Made by a program: the position numbers and the translations under genes. Shown piece after piece: positions 45,183 through 53,902 of a stretch of 64,000 nucleotides of DNA. The stretch is from Comamonas testosteroni (GTDB taxonomy: Bacteria > Pseudomonadota > Gammaproteobacteria > Burkholderiales > Burkholderiaceae_C), in the NCBI RefSeq assembly GCF_000761245.1, contig NZ_AWOR01000037.1:1-64000 (forward strand), given 5' to 3'. The notes under the pieces are model-generated. The model was given only the letters and a program-made list of their open reading frames with translations. It made no database searches and was not told the origin of the DNA. Position 1 is the stretch's first letter. Each line of letters starts with the position of its first letter.

Positions 45183-45665
45183 ATGTCACGTATTAAAAAT
45201 GCTCTGGTCCGCGCCCTGAAGGCTACGGCGGGTGATCTGGATGAAATCGTCAAAATAGACGGCCTAACCAAGCAGGAGCGTTTCGTCTTGCATTCGGCTC
45301 GGGAGATTTGTGAGCGCCTGATGACGGAACAGATACGAAGCCGCGTATCCAGCCCCCCTACCCCGTCCCAGGCCGAACGACATCACTCTGACAAGCCAAA
45401 GCCACCCCAGCAGTTGCCACGGAGTCAGAAAGGAAAGCCAGCTGAGCACAATCACCAGAAGCAATTCGCCAACCACGGCAAGCCCTGGTTGCCCAATGAG
45501 GTGGGCATCATCCAAAATGCTATCACCCTGGCCAGGGCTAAGGCGGTGGAGATCGATGTGCATCACCTCTCTACTCAACTAGGACGTTCGCCCTACTCTG
45601 TCGCGTCGAAGTTGGTACAGCACGGGTTCCTCAATGAAGATTGGGCGCAACAATTTCGCAAATAG
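45183..45665 (+). CDS. Hypothetical protein with C-terminal Myb/SANT-like HTH (paralogue)
   Basis: A 160-residue protein with a flexible, basic, proline-rich centre and a C-terminal domain (KPWLPNEVGIIQNAITLARA, LSTQLGRSPYSVASKLVQHG) matching that of the preceding gene. The shared RSPYSVA.K element marks the pair as paralogues. GGAG lies 7 bp ahead of the ATG. Probably a small regulator. Confidence 0.6.
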   Translation: MSRIKNALVRALKATAGDLDEIVKIDGLTKQERFVLHSAREICERLMTEQIRSRVSSPPTPSQAERHHSDKPKPPQQLPRSQKGKPAEHNHQKQFANHGKPWLPNEVGIIQNAITLARAKAVEIDVHHLSTQLGRSPYSVASKLVQHGFLNEDWAQQFRK

Positions 45666-45716
45666 CGCAAAGATCACAACACAGACTCAATGACTAGATA
45701 GACTGCATAGCAAGGC

Positions 45717-45734
45717 TTTTCGCATGCGAAAAAA
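45717..45734. promoter_or_regulatory. Backbone palindrome, copy 4
   Basis: TTTTCGCATGCGAAAA, 20 bp ahead of a TTGCAT -35-like element (45751-45756) with CATAAA 18 bp further on. It would control the ParB-like gene at 45810. Confidence 0.8.
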
Positions 45735-45809
45735 TCGGTAGCTGAAGTCCTTGCATTTTTCTTGATCGCAGTACCATAAATTAAGTCTGTCAATTGGAGG
45801 GATACAACC

Positions 45810-46835
45810 ATGTCTACTGCAGCACCCAAGAAACAACCTCACCCCGACACCATCAATTCGCTCAAGGCACTGGAAAAGAGCCTCCCTCTTGAAGAGATGT
45901 CGCGCACCGATGGCTTCCTGCTTCATCACTCTTTGGTGGTCCCTCAACCAGGGTTCAATGCTCGCACCGCCTTCATGGACGAGGATGAGTACTTTGCAAT
46001 GCCCGAGAACGCTGCCCGCGTTCGGATGTTTGCGGATGCCTATAAGGAAGGCAAGTACGTCCCGAACATCCTGGTGAAGGTCATTGGCGGCGTTGCCTAT
46101 ATCCGTGATGGCTACACACGCAAGCGCGGCTTGAATTTGGCCATTGCCGAAGGGGCGCTGATCCAGAAGATTTTCGTCACTGAGATGAAGGGTGACGACG
46201 CTGAACAGGCTTTGGTTGTCATCAACGGCAACAACGGCGCTCCTGTATCTGTTTTGTCCTGTGCGGTGCAATATCAGCTTCTTGAAAGCTGGGGCTGGAG
46301 CATTGCAGAGATGGCCAGACGCTCCAACGTGACTCCAGAAGCTGTTCGTTTCGCACTCTCGCTGTTGGATCTGCCTTTGCCTGTCAAAGTGATGATCCAG
46401 AAAAATGAAGTCTCTGCGACAACGGCTTTGGAGCAGTTCAACGAACATGGAAATGACGTTGTAGAGATCCTGGCCGAAGCAGTCAAAACGGCTAAGGCTG
46501 CGCTGCCTGTGAAAGCTGCAGACGATTCCAAAAGTGGCGAGGGGGAGGGTGCCAACCCAGCGAAGAAAAAGCGCGCGCTTGTGACGAAGAAGCACCTGAA
46601 AGCGACTGCCGCCCCCAAGATGAACAAAAAGATGGTGACGGCCATGCACACCAGCCTCTCAGGCCTCACCAGCCGCCTGGATAGCATCACACCATCGGAT
46701 GATGGACAGGCGTTCCTCATGAAGCTGACCAGCGAAGATGTTGCTTTGCTGCGCGAACTGGCAGGAAAGCTGCCGCAGCTCACGCCCAAAGGCGAAGAAA
46801 AGAATGAAAATCAGGAAGAACTCAGTCTGGAATGA
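45810..46835 (+). CDS. ParB-like DNA-binding protein
   Basis: A 341-residue protein. An N-terminal ParB/sulfiredoxin-like part has VNILVKVIGG-type strands and IRDGYTRKRGLNLAI (the position of the GERR motif); an HTH follows in SIAEMARRSNVTPEAVRFAL. A lysine-rich linker leads to a C-terminal helical region. GGAGGG precedes the start. It heads the partition cassette and has a palindrome copy in its promoter, so it may itself bind it. Confidence 0.78.
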   Translation: MSTAAPKKQPHPDTINSLKALEKSLPLEEMSRTDGFLLHHSLVVPQPGFNARTAFMDEDEYFAMPENAARVRMFADAYKEGKYVPNILVKVIGGVAYIRDGYTRKRGLNLAIAEGALIQKIFVTEMKGDDAEQALVVINGNNGAPVSVLSCAVQYQLLESWGWSIAEMARRSNVTPEAVRFALSLLDLPLPVKVMIQKNEVSATTALEQFNEHGNDVVEILAEAVKTAKAALPVKAADDSKSGEGEGANPAKKKRALVTKKHLKATAAPKMNKKMVTAMHTSLSGLTSRLDSITPSDDGQAFLMKLTSEDVALLRELAGKLPQLTPKGEEKNENQEELSLE

Positions 46836-46862
46836 GCCAGTAGGCCCAGACTTCCCCCAGCT

Positions 46863-46880
46863 TTTTTCGCATGCGAAAAA
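46863..46880. promoter_or_regulatory. Backbone palindrome, copy 5
   Basis: TTTTTCGCATGCGAAAAA, about 40 bp ahead of the parA start. An ATG inside the palindrome (46871) is in frame with parA. Confidence 0.78.
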
Positions 46881-46918
46881 GACTGGACATAACACTCAAG
46901 AGGCCACCGGGCGATCTA

Positions 46919-47746
46919 ATGAACAAAGTCATCAAGCGCAAACACAAGGGTAAAGCCAAGGTCGTCAGCTTCTCCAACCAGAAGGGTGGGGTGGGGAAGT
47001 CAACGGTGTGCATCCAGACTGCCTTCTATCTCGCTATCAAAGAACAAGCAAAGACTCTTGTGCTGGACTTCGATGCCCAGGGCAACACATCCTCCCGACT
47101 TGTTCCACATGAAACAAATTCTGAGGGTGAGCTGGTCCCCGTTTACAGCGGTACTCGTGTGGTGGATTTGTTTAAAAAGGACATCGGCCCCATCGAAGTC
47201 ATTCACTGCCCATGCGGTGTTGACCTCATTCACACACTAAAGAACGACCACGATCTCAGTGAGATCGAAACCGGCCTCACGCTTGTAGACGCATTGAATC
47301 CGCGTGAGAATTTGCGTGAACTCTTACAGCAGTACGACTATGTTTTGATCGACTGCCCGCCTAGCCTCGGCCGCAAGCTTTATGCTGCCCTCGCCATGAG
47401 CACCCATGTCGTAGCACCCGTCAAGCTGTCTGGTTTTGCTTACGATGGTCTAGAGGGCCTGCTGAGAACGTTGATCGGTGTTCAGCACTCTACGAATCCC
47501 GATCTTGAGATCTTGGGCGTCTTCATCAACGACCGCACGTCTTCGCTCAGCCATGAGCGTGCTGAAGAGAAGATACGCGCGGCTATCCCGGATCTCGTGT
47601 TCAAAAATACCATCAGAAACCGTCCCCCCCTGGATACAGCAACATCTGATGGGGTCCCGATCTGGACGCTCCCTTACGCTCACGTTGCCGCCAAAGAAGT
47701 GCTGGCCGTGATTAAAGAGCTGCTGTCGAAAGTGAACAAGAAATGA
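46919..47746 (+). CDS. parA: ParA-family partition ATPase
   Basis: A 275-residue ParA/Soj-type ATPase with deviant Walker A FSNQKGGVGKSTV, Walker A' and B segments LVLDFDAQGN and YVLIDCPPSLG. It positions plasmid copies together with a ParB partner. ATG 46919 is preferred, since the alternative 46871 is inside the palindrome and lacks a ribosome site. It overlaps the KorB-like gene by 4 bp. No long N-terminal HTH is present, so it is of the small ParA type and is probably regulated by the ParB or KorB partner. Confidence 0.92.
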   Translation: MNKVIKRKHKGKAKVVSFSNQKGGVGKSTVCIQTAFYLAIKEQAKTLVLDFDAQGNTSSRLVPHETNSEGELVPVYSGTRVVDLFKKDIGPIEVIHCPCGVDLIHTLKNDHDLSEIETGLTLVDALNPRENLRELLQQYDYVLIDCPPSLGRKLYAALAMSTHVVAPVKLSGFAYDGLEGLLRTLIGVQHSTNPDLEILGVFINDRTSSLSHERAEEKIRAAIPDLVFKNTIRNRPPLDTATSDGVPIWTLPYAHVAAKEVLAVIKELLSKVNKK

Positions 47747-48921
47747 AGAACATCACCTCATTAACCGAACTGGCCGCTGTTGCTACGCGCGGCATTCAAC
47801 AAGAGGACGGCAAACCTCTGTCCGTGGACATTGACGATATCGTCTCCAAGGCCCAGGTGCGCAAGCGCTTCAAGAACCTGGAAGAGCTTGCTGAAAGTCT
47901 CAAACTTGATGGCCAGATCAATGCCATCAACGTTGCTCCCAAGAACAAGGATGGCAAGTATGTGATCCTCAAAGGAGAGCGTCGCTGGCGAGCAGGCAAA
48001 ATTGCCAAGCTCAAACAGATGAAGATCGTCATCGATACGCGGATGCAGGATGATCTGGACCGCACTGCGGAAGAGCTGGCAGAGAACATCCAACGTGAAA
48101 ACCTCACGCCTTTTGAAATCGCTGATGGACTGAGCCAGTTCAAGGAAGCAGGGTGGACCAATGGCCAGATCTCCAAACGTGTGTCTAAAACTCCAGCGTT
48201 TGTATCTTTGTACCTGTCTCTGCTGAGCATACCCAGCTTCATTCGCGCGCTGAACGATGAGGACGTCACGAACGATGCCGAGACGCTGTACAACCTGAGT
48301 CGCATTCATGATCTGGCTCCGCAAAGAGCCATCGAGATTGTTGCCCTGGCCAAGGAAGAAAAGAGCCTATCTCGCACTGCCACCCGCGCCATCTTGAAAG
48401 AGCTGACCGCTGATGATGGGAAGGAACGTGGCAAGCGTGGACCTCAAGCCAAGGAGAGCAAGATAAAGCCCAACAGCAGCGACGACAGCAAGTCCGCAGC
48501 GGATAAGGCTCTCAATGCCAGCCAGGGCAAGCCTGATGCATCAAGTGCTGCCAGCGAGTCAGGCTCAACGGCCAGCTCTCAAGAGAGCACTGCCAAAGAG
48601 CTGGACAAGTCTGCAAAGATGAACAGTCCAGCAGCGCAAGATGCTGAGACGCAAACTACCGTGGCCAGCAAGCCCAACGATGCTCACAAGAAGCCAAGTC
48701 AACCAAGTGTTCAGAAGAATGTGAGCTTCAAAGCTGTCACACCAGGACAGATCATCCTGGCAGTTTCAGTCTCCATTGACGGCGTTGTTACAAATGCCGT
48801 GGTCATGAATGACCGGATTTCTCTTAAAGATGGCAGCGTTTGGGTGAAAACAGATGCTGGAAATGTAACTGAGGTGCTGGCCGAACAGATTACACTCCGG
48901 GGGGTTCAAGCAACCGACTAA
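47743..48921 (+). CDS. KorB/ParB-family partition and regulatory protein
   Basis: A 392-residue protein with the ParB domain (QVRKRFKNLEELAESLKLDG, ILKGERRWRAGKIAKLKQMK, ENIQRENLTPFEIADGL), an HTH (WTNGQISKRVSKTPAFVSLY), a low-complexity linker rich in S, K and A, and a C-terminal domain (GQIILAVSVSIDGVVTNAVV) like the SH3-type dimer domain of KorB. KorB both partitions and represses backbone operons on IncP plasmids. It is the best candidate to bind the repeated palindrome. Confidence 0.86.
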   Translation: MKNITSLTELAAVATRGIQQEDGKPLSVDIDDIVSKAQVRKRFKNLEELAESLKLDGQINAINVAPKNKDGKYVILKGERRWRAGKIAKLKQMKIVIDTRMQDDLDRTAEELAENIQRENLTPFEIADGLSQFKEAGWTNGQISKRVSKTPAFVSLYLSLLSIPSFIRALNDEDVTNDAETLYNLSRIHDLAPQRAIEIVALAKEEKSLSRTATRAILKELTADDGKERGKRGPQAKESKIKPNSSDDSKSAADKALNASQGKPDASSAASESGSTASSQESTAKELDKSAKMNSPAAQDAETQTTVASKPNDAHKKPSQPSVQKNVSFKAVTPGQIILAVSVSIDGVVTNAVVMNDRISLKDGSVWVKTDAGNVTEVLAEQITLRGVQATD

Positions 48922-48930
48922 CTGTGGCTC

Positions 48931-49203
48931 ATGACCATCTCGCGCGACACGAAGCGTAAATTCGATCTCATCAATGCGCTGTGTTCGCACGAGAAGCCTA
49001 CCTTGCATGTTCTCCAAGAGACGACAAGCATCCCTTTGCAGACAATCAAACGCCAAATTGGCTTCCTACGGTCTGACTTTGGCATGCAGGTACGGTATGT
49101 CCGTGTCTCTGGGGGCGATAGAGGCTCCAACGGGTACTACACCATCGATGACTGGGGCATCATCGACATGAAGAACTTCCTGAAGCACTATGGAAAGTTC
49201 TGA
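48931..49203 (+). CDS. Small HTH protein
   Basis: A 90-residue protein with a probable winged helix (KFDLINALCSHEKPTLHVLQ, TTSIPLQTIKRQIGFLRSDF). It lies 9 bp behind the KorB-like gene and is followed by a strong terminator, closing the partition operon. No named family recognised; a regulator of the cassette is likely. Confidence 0.65.
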   Translation: MTISRDTKRKFDLINALCSHEKPTLHVLQETTSIPLQTIKRQIGFLRSDFGMQVRYVRVSGGDRGSNGYYTIDDWGIIDMKNFLKHYGKF

Positions 49204-49234
49204 CGGAACACTCTTCCGCCAAGGATTTCCTGCA

Positions 49235-49266
49235 AACCTGCGTATCTCCACGCAGGTTTTTTTTTG
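49235..49266 (+). terminator. Rho-independent terminator of the partition operon
   Basis: AACCTGCGT-ATCTCC-ACGCAGGTT followed by more than eight T. Confidence 0.92.
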
Positions 49267-49360
49267 ACAGAACTGGCATTGAATGAGGGCTGGCGCATGC
49301 CAGGTTGCATTTCTGGGAAGCAGGGTAGGGTAGTGCACTACCCCAAAGAAGAGCATCACC

Positions 49361-49831
49361 ATGAAATTCAAACGAATGGAACGTTTTGAGCGCGCGGCTT
49401 GGACACAGCGCGGACTCGCCATGGCCACCTCAAAGCCAGCACGTTTGGCAAAGAAGCTCCAAGAGAAATATCCGCTTATTTCAGATCAACTCCCAGCTCC
49501 GAAGCCATTTGACGCTGATGCAGAGCTGTCACGCCGTCAATCTCTGCTCGACAGCACAGAGGCGCGGCAGCGGGCGCATGAAGCTCGCTGCTGGCGCAAA
49601 GCTCGGGGAAATTTCTTCCGCGCTACTCCTGATCAGCAGGAAGCCATTCGTAGCACCTGGAAGGGCTGGAGAGGCCCGCTGACGGCTTTCTACTTCGGCT
49701 ATGTGGTGGACGTAGCCACAGGCGAATATGAAGCACGCTGCCAGCGCGCACGAGACAAAGAACGGGCAAGGTCCATGGAGATCAGAGCTAGGGAGCGTCA
49801 AGCTCAGACCCTGCAGCTCCAGTTCGCCTGA
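49361..49831 (+). CDS. Hypothetical basic protein
   Basis: A 156-residue, strongly charged protein rich in R, K, E and A. Helical stretches dominate (SRRQSLLDSTEARQRAHEAR and the C-terminal ARDKERARSMEIRARERQ). No family was recognised. It sits between the partition operon terminator and the origin region and may be part of the replication control block. Confidence 0.5.
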   Translation: MKFKRMERFERAAWTQRGLAMATSKPARLAKKLQEKYPLISDQLPAPKPFDADAELSRRQSLLDSTEARQRAHEARCWRKARGNFFRATPDQQEAIRSTWKGWRGPLTAFYFGYVVDVATGEYEARCQRARDKERARSMEIRARERQAQTLQLQFA

Positions 49832-50213
49832 AGCATGTGAAAGGCTGTGAGGATCGACATCGAGCACATCACCCCAAAAATACCCCATGGATTTCGCTCT
49901 TCACGGAGCCGGTGAGGGGCAACCGCTGGTTGACCCCAAAAACCCCCCCAAAAATTGTCCGAATAGCCCATTTTGGGCAACCATGTCGGGCATGTGACAC
50001 TCTCAACCCCAAAAACCCCCCCGAAATTTTGACCGATAGGTTTGCCGGGAGCCAGCAGAGGAGAGGCAGTGATCAGCACCCGCTTTCCACCCCCTATTTT
50101 TGTCCAATTAAGGCAATGCGCCTGTTTCACCCCTATCAAAAGCTCATTTTGAGTAGCTTTTCCCCGTTCTAGATCTCAGCTCATCCGTTGGAAAGGGAAA
50201 AAAACTGTCCAAA

Positions 50214-51280
50214 CGTACCAATTGAGGGGGGATGAAGGGCATACCTGTTCAGCTCAGAACCGCACATACCAATTGAGGGGTGTTAAGGCCGATTTTTTCC
50301 CAGTGGAAGTGCTCAACGTACCAACTGAGGGGGGTTGAGGCCAATTTTTTTCCTAAAAGCACTCTGCACGCCTATGCGATAGCTCACCACTAGCACAGAT
50401 GGGCATAGCCATCAGGCCACAGTTAAGCACCTCAACGTGCCGCCTCAGAGCAGAAGGCGTTGTACCAATCCAGGGGGGATAAACAGATTTTTTGGCGCGA
50501 TAGCGAAAAAGCACACGTACCAACTGAAGGGGGGATACGTACCAAATGAGGGGGGATGAACACTGAAATTTGCTTGATAGTGCTCCAGAAAATGGAGCAC
50601 CAAACTGTGAATAACAGGAGCTATCGAGCAAATTTGGGTGACACCAATGATCCCAAATTAAGGTGTGTAAGAGCCCAAATCGGGGGTGACACCCTACCAA
50701 CCAGCGGATGTTATCGAACCAATGGACGGGGCCTACCGTACCAATACGGGGGTGTTATGCCTCTGCAACCCATTGTCAACAAACAGCTTTTCGCTCTCTT
50801 TATTGTAGTTAGCGTATTAAAGTTTTTATTGTTTTTAACGGTGCGCTTTCGCGGTTTACAAAGGCAAAAAAATGCGGGACTCCCTGGGGTTCTAAAAACG
50901 TTGCAGCGGTAGAGCACAGAAGAAAATTTTTCCCGATAGCTAACCAATGCAGCGACGACTCACGGAGTCAGACAGAAGACGTTCCACACGTACAAAACCA
51001 CATGGTTAGATCAGGAACCAAAAAAAGGGGTCTACCGTACCAATTGAGGGGTGCTAACGAGCAATTTTTCTGCATGGCTGAGGGAGTCATCCCTCTAAAA
51101 GGGTCGCTGCTGAAAAGCTATCGAGACAAAATTCGGACTGGGTGCGGTTTTTTCCTGTTTACGCCAAAAATTTCCCAAAACAAGGGAGCTATCAGCACAA
51201 ATTAAGGCTTGCAACGTACCAACTGAGGGGTGTTGAAGTACCAATACCCGGCATTCTTCGTACCAATCAAAGGGTGTCAT
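50214..51280 (+). repeat. Iteron field, 22-bp repeats
   Basis: The consensus is CGTACCAATTGAGGGG followed by TGTTAA or GATGA-like bases. Clear copies start at 50214, 50265, 50317, 50461, 50516, 50538, 50737, 51036, 51215 and 51259; weaker ones at 50693, 50715 and 51237. Copies at 50516/50538, 50715/50737 and 51215/51237/51259 are in exact 22-bp tandem. All share one orientation, as expected for Rep-binding iterons. Confidence 0.9.
50606..50614 (-). promoter_or_regulatory. DnaA-box-like site
   Basis: TGTGAATAA, the reverse of TTATTCACA, fits the TTATNCACA consensus and lies inside the iteron field. Confidence 0.6.
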
Positions 51281-51517
51281 TGCTCTATAAGTTGTTGATA
51301 ACAAACAACTTAATTAAGTCCTTATAGTATCTATGCCTCTAGGTATCTATGTTTTTACGGTGCGCGCGATGAGCAAGTGCACACCTATTGCAATCCTGCA
51401 AAAAAATGAATAAATTCCGGGGTGATAATCCGTTGGCAATCAATAAATTTTTCTCAAATCGGCTCCAGGATCAGGAAAATTCCTTGTCTTGGTTAGGGCA
51501 ACAAAAAGGGCGAAGCC

Positions 51518-52975
51518 ATGGCCAAAGACGTTGAAGCAGAAGAATTCAATCTGCCGATGACCGATGCTGACCGGCAAATTGGCCTGTCTGGCTTCCCTGA
51601 CCCCGAACCTGATTCGAAAAAGCGATTTCGCCGCGTCAACGTCAGAGCAGCAAAAGCTCGGCCTGAGTCCATCAGGAAGAACTATCCGCTCATCCATTCG
51701 TTGACTGCAACATTGCAGACAAATCATCAGCAGAAGCTGATGAACATGATCATCAAGTGCGTCCAGACGCAAGAGCGCGATGCTGATGGTTTTTGGTCGA
51801 TGCCATTTTCGGATTTGAAGGTTGCACTCAACCTCAACACCAACAATCGCACCCACATCTCTGCAGTCGCAAATTCGATGCAGGAGATCAAGATGCACTT
51901 CGACATGGCGTCGAAGGATCTGAAGAATCCCAAGCTGGTGTGGATTGTGTTCGTGCCGACCATCCTGTACGAATCTGGCGAAGTGCGCTTCAAGATCAAC
52001 AGCGATGTTGAGCATCTTTTTTCTAAAGACCATCGATACGCGTTGCTCGAAGAGCGCGAGATGGCCGCTCTCAAGCTTCAGTGCTCGGTACGGCTGTACG
52101 AACTCGTCTGCCAGGATGCTGGTATCCAGCACTCCGCACTGATGCCATGGGAAATGCTGCGTGGCCTGATCATGGCCAAGGACATTCCGAAGAAGGCCGA
52201 GACATGGAGCGGCTTCAGCGAGCGATATTTGATTCCATCGATCCATGAGGTTTCGATGCAGACCCGGTTCAACGTTGAGCTGGATGTCATCAAGCGGGGC
52301 AAATTCGTTCATCAGGTCCGTCTGCTGATCAAGCTGAAAAACAACCGGCAAGAAGTTCTCTCTGGCATCAGCGAAACACCTGCGCATGCTCAGATGCGTG
52401 GCTTCCTTGAAGGCTGGCCTCTCCCTAACGGTGACATCCTCAGCCTTTTCGGTAAGTACTCCATCGAGGACATACAAAACGCATACGCCCACACGCTGTA
52501 CCGCTCGAAGTTTGAAAAGTACCAGCTCAAGCACCCACACAAGTATTTCTTGCGTAGCTTGGAGCACAAGTATTTCAAGGACTACCCCGATTGCGCGAAG
52601 GTGATGGGGCTTATCTTCGTCTCGGCTGTTCGCAACGAAGTTGATGACGTAGTGCCTGATGCCCGCAGGTCTAATGTCGAAGACACAGTGACGATTGAAG
52701 ATATCGATAGGCGAGTCATGCTGCGTCGGCAAACCGAGCTACAAGGGATGGTTGATGGCATGCCTGCAGAGCAGCGCCATGCTCTGTTCTCCAAGTACAA
52801 CGACACGCTGAAGGATGATCGATTCAAGCTCAACATCGGACGGCGCAACCGTGCCGGAAGCATGTCGATGTTCAGGCACTGGTACGGCGAAACGGTCTAT
52901 GGTGCCATTTCTGCCGAAGAGCGTGAGTTGGCAAAGCAAGCGATCCTAGCTGAGGCCGTGGCGACTACCTACTGA
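51518..52975 (+). CDS. rep: Replication initiation protein (Rep_3-like, iteron-binding)
   Basis: A 485-residue protein with the two winged-helix layout of plasmid initiators: IHSLTATLQTNHQQKLMNMI, FWSMPFSDLKVALNLNTNN, then YALLEEREMAALKLQCSVRL and YELVCQDAG, followed by a second winged helix and an extended C-terminal region (VMLRRQTELQGMVDGMPAEQ). It follows the iteron field directly. It is longer than RepA of pSC101 or pPS10 type. GGGCGAAG precedes the start. The incompatibility group was not recognised. Confidence 0.88.
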   Translation: MAKDVEAEEFNLPMTDADRQIGLSGFPDPEPDSKKRFRRVNVRAAKARPESIRKNYPLIHSLTATLQTNHQQKLMNMIIKCVQTQERDADGFWSMPFSDLKVALNLNTNNRTHISAVANSMQEIKMHFDMASKDLKNPKLVWIVFVPTILYESGEVRFKINSDVEHLFSKDHRYALLEEREMAALKLQCSVRLYELVCQDAGIQHSALMPWEMLRGLIMAKDIPKKAETWSGFSERYLIPSIHEVSMQTRFNVELDVIKRGKFVHQVRLLIKLKNNRQEVLSGISETPAHAQMRGFLEGWPLPNGDILSLFGKYSIEDIQNAYAHTLYRSKFEKYQLKHPHKYFLRSLEHKYFKDYPDCAKVMGLIFVSAVRNEVDDVVPDARRSNVEDTVTIEDIDRRVMLRRQTELQGMVDGMPAEQRHALFSKYNDTLKDDRFKLNIGRRNRAGSMSMFRHWYGETVYGAISAEERELAKQAILAEAVATTY

Positions 52976-53037
52976 GTTTGGTCTTGCATTTTTAACGATG
53001 CCGGTACTCTGGTTGTCAGTCACAACAGGAGTCCAGC

Positions 53038-53562
53038 ATGTTTCAGACCGCCGATCTATTTGGGTTTGTCGCACCAGCAATTCAGCCAGGTGCGAAGGCA
53101 AGTGCCAAGGCCAAGCCCTTCATCATCGACATCAATGCCAAAGCACCGATTCCTGCTGCTGTCCGTGCACAGCTGAAAAGGGATGCACAAAACGTGCGCG
53201 CCTGCGCTGAGCGCAAAGGCCTGAGCATGGACCACTGGGAAGAAATGGATGAGGTAGACCATGCGAAAAATCACTTTGAGCTGGGATGCTGGCTGTACTT
53301 CTATCAACGGTCTTTCTATGACCTGAGCAAAGACAATATCAATGAGCGCGTGCAGTGCATGCTGCGCCTGTTCTTGAATGGATTCACTAACCCCGGCTAT
53401 AGCTTCTACACGGTCTTCGATTTCGGTGAGCGCCAATTCGATTCGATCATGGAGATGGGAGACAGCGAGCGTGTGAAGGCAGAGATGCAAAAGGCTTTGC
53501 CCCTGGACAAGACAGGCAAAATTGCAGCTGCGTTCAGCTACCATGGCTGGTCCACAAATTGA
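53038..53562 (+). CDS. Hypothetical protein
   Basis: A 174-residue protein starting MFQTADLFGFVAPAIQPGAK, with an acidic helical centre (MDHWEEMDEVDHAKNHFELG). No family recognised. A TTGCATTTTT promoter-like element lies 50 bp ahead (52984) and GGAG lies ahead of the ATG. It is the first of four closely spaced genes (53038-54482). Confidence 0.55.
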   Translation: MFQTADLFGFVAPAIQPGAKASAKAKPFIIDINAKAPIPAAVRAQLKRDAQNVRACAERKGLSMDHWEEMDEVDHAKNHFELGCWLYFYQRSFYDLSKDNINERVQCMLRLFLNGFTNPGYSFYTVFDFGERQFDSIMEMGDSERVKAEMQKALPLDKTGKIAAAFSYHGWSTN

Positions 53563-53575
53563 AAAAGGTGAGGGG

Positions 53576-53878
53576 ATGAAGCAGGCGATTTTCACCATTT
53601 TTGAAGATGCTCCGGGCTACTGGTTCGTGCCATACGAACAAGAAGCTGCAGCGAAGGCAAACCCCGAAAAGTTTCGGCAGGATGTCTACCAAACCAAGAT
53701 CGCAGCCTGCCGCGCTACTCTTGCTTTGGCCAAGGAAGTTGGTGCAACTGAGCTTCATCTGCACGGGTTTGGTTCAACCACAACAATCAAGAAAGAAGCC
53801 GCTGCACAGGGCATCAAGCCCATGGTCTACTGGCCAGCAGCTTCTACGAAAATTGCTCCGTTTGCACGAGGAAAGTAA
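53576..53878 (+). CDS. Hypothetical protein
   Basis: A 100-residue protein (MKQAIFTIFEDAPGYWFVPY). The C-terminal half, LALAKEVGATELHLHGFGST, has an alternating strand-helix pattern that may be a small alpha/beta fold like DUF2188-type plasmid proteins; this is uncertain. GAGGGG lies directly ahead of ATG 53576. An upstream in-frame ATG (53522) overlaps the preceding gene. Confidence 0.55.
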   Translation: MKQAIFTIFEDAPGYWFVPYEQEAAAKANPEKFRQDVYQTKIAACRATLALAKEVGATELHLHGFGSTTTIKKEAAAQGIKPMVYWPAASTKIAPFARGK

Positions 53879-53884
53879 GGCGAC

Positions 53885-53902
53885 TTTTTCGCATGCGAAA
53901 AA
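53885..53902. promoter_or_regulatory. Backbone palindrome, copy 6
   Basis: TTTTTCGCATGCGAAAAA. The start codon of the next gene (53893) is part of the palindrome. Confidence 0.75.

Larger units (their letters stand above)
49832..51517. other. Origin of replication region (oriV)
   Basis: This 1.7-kb gene-free region precedes rep. From left to right it holds three C-rich direct repeats (CCCCAAAAA...CCCC at 49872, 49934 and 50007), the iteron field (50214-51280), a DnaA-box-like TGTGAATAA (50606-50614), AT-rich runs (50800-50840 and 51304-51345), and the dyad AAGTTGTT/AACAACTT (51289-51311). Open frames in it are made of repeat sequence and were not accepted as genes. Confidence 0.85.

Noticed and set aside
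46871..46918. Upstream ATG of parA inside the palindrome
   Set aside because: No ribosome-binding site; start at 46919 behind AGAGG fits ParA better.
50556..50912. 118-codon open frame in the origin region
   Set aside because: It is translated iteron and AT-rich DNA, with no ribosome site.
50214..51280. CRISPR array
   Set aside because: Repeats are 22 bp, partly in exact tandem without spacers, unevenly spaced, and lie ahead of a Rep gene; they are iterons.
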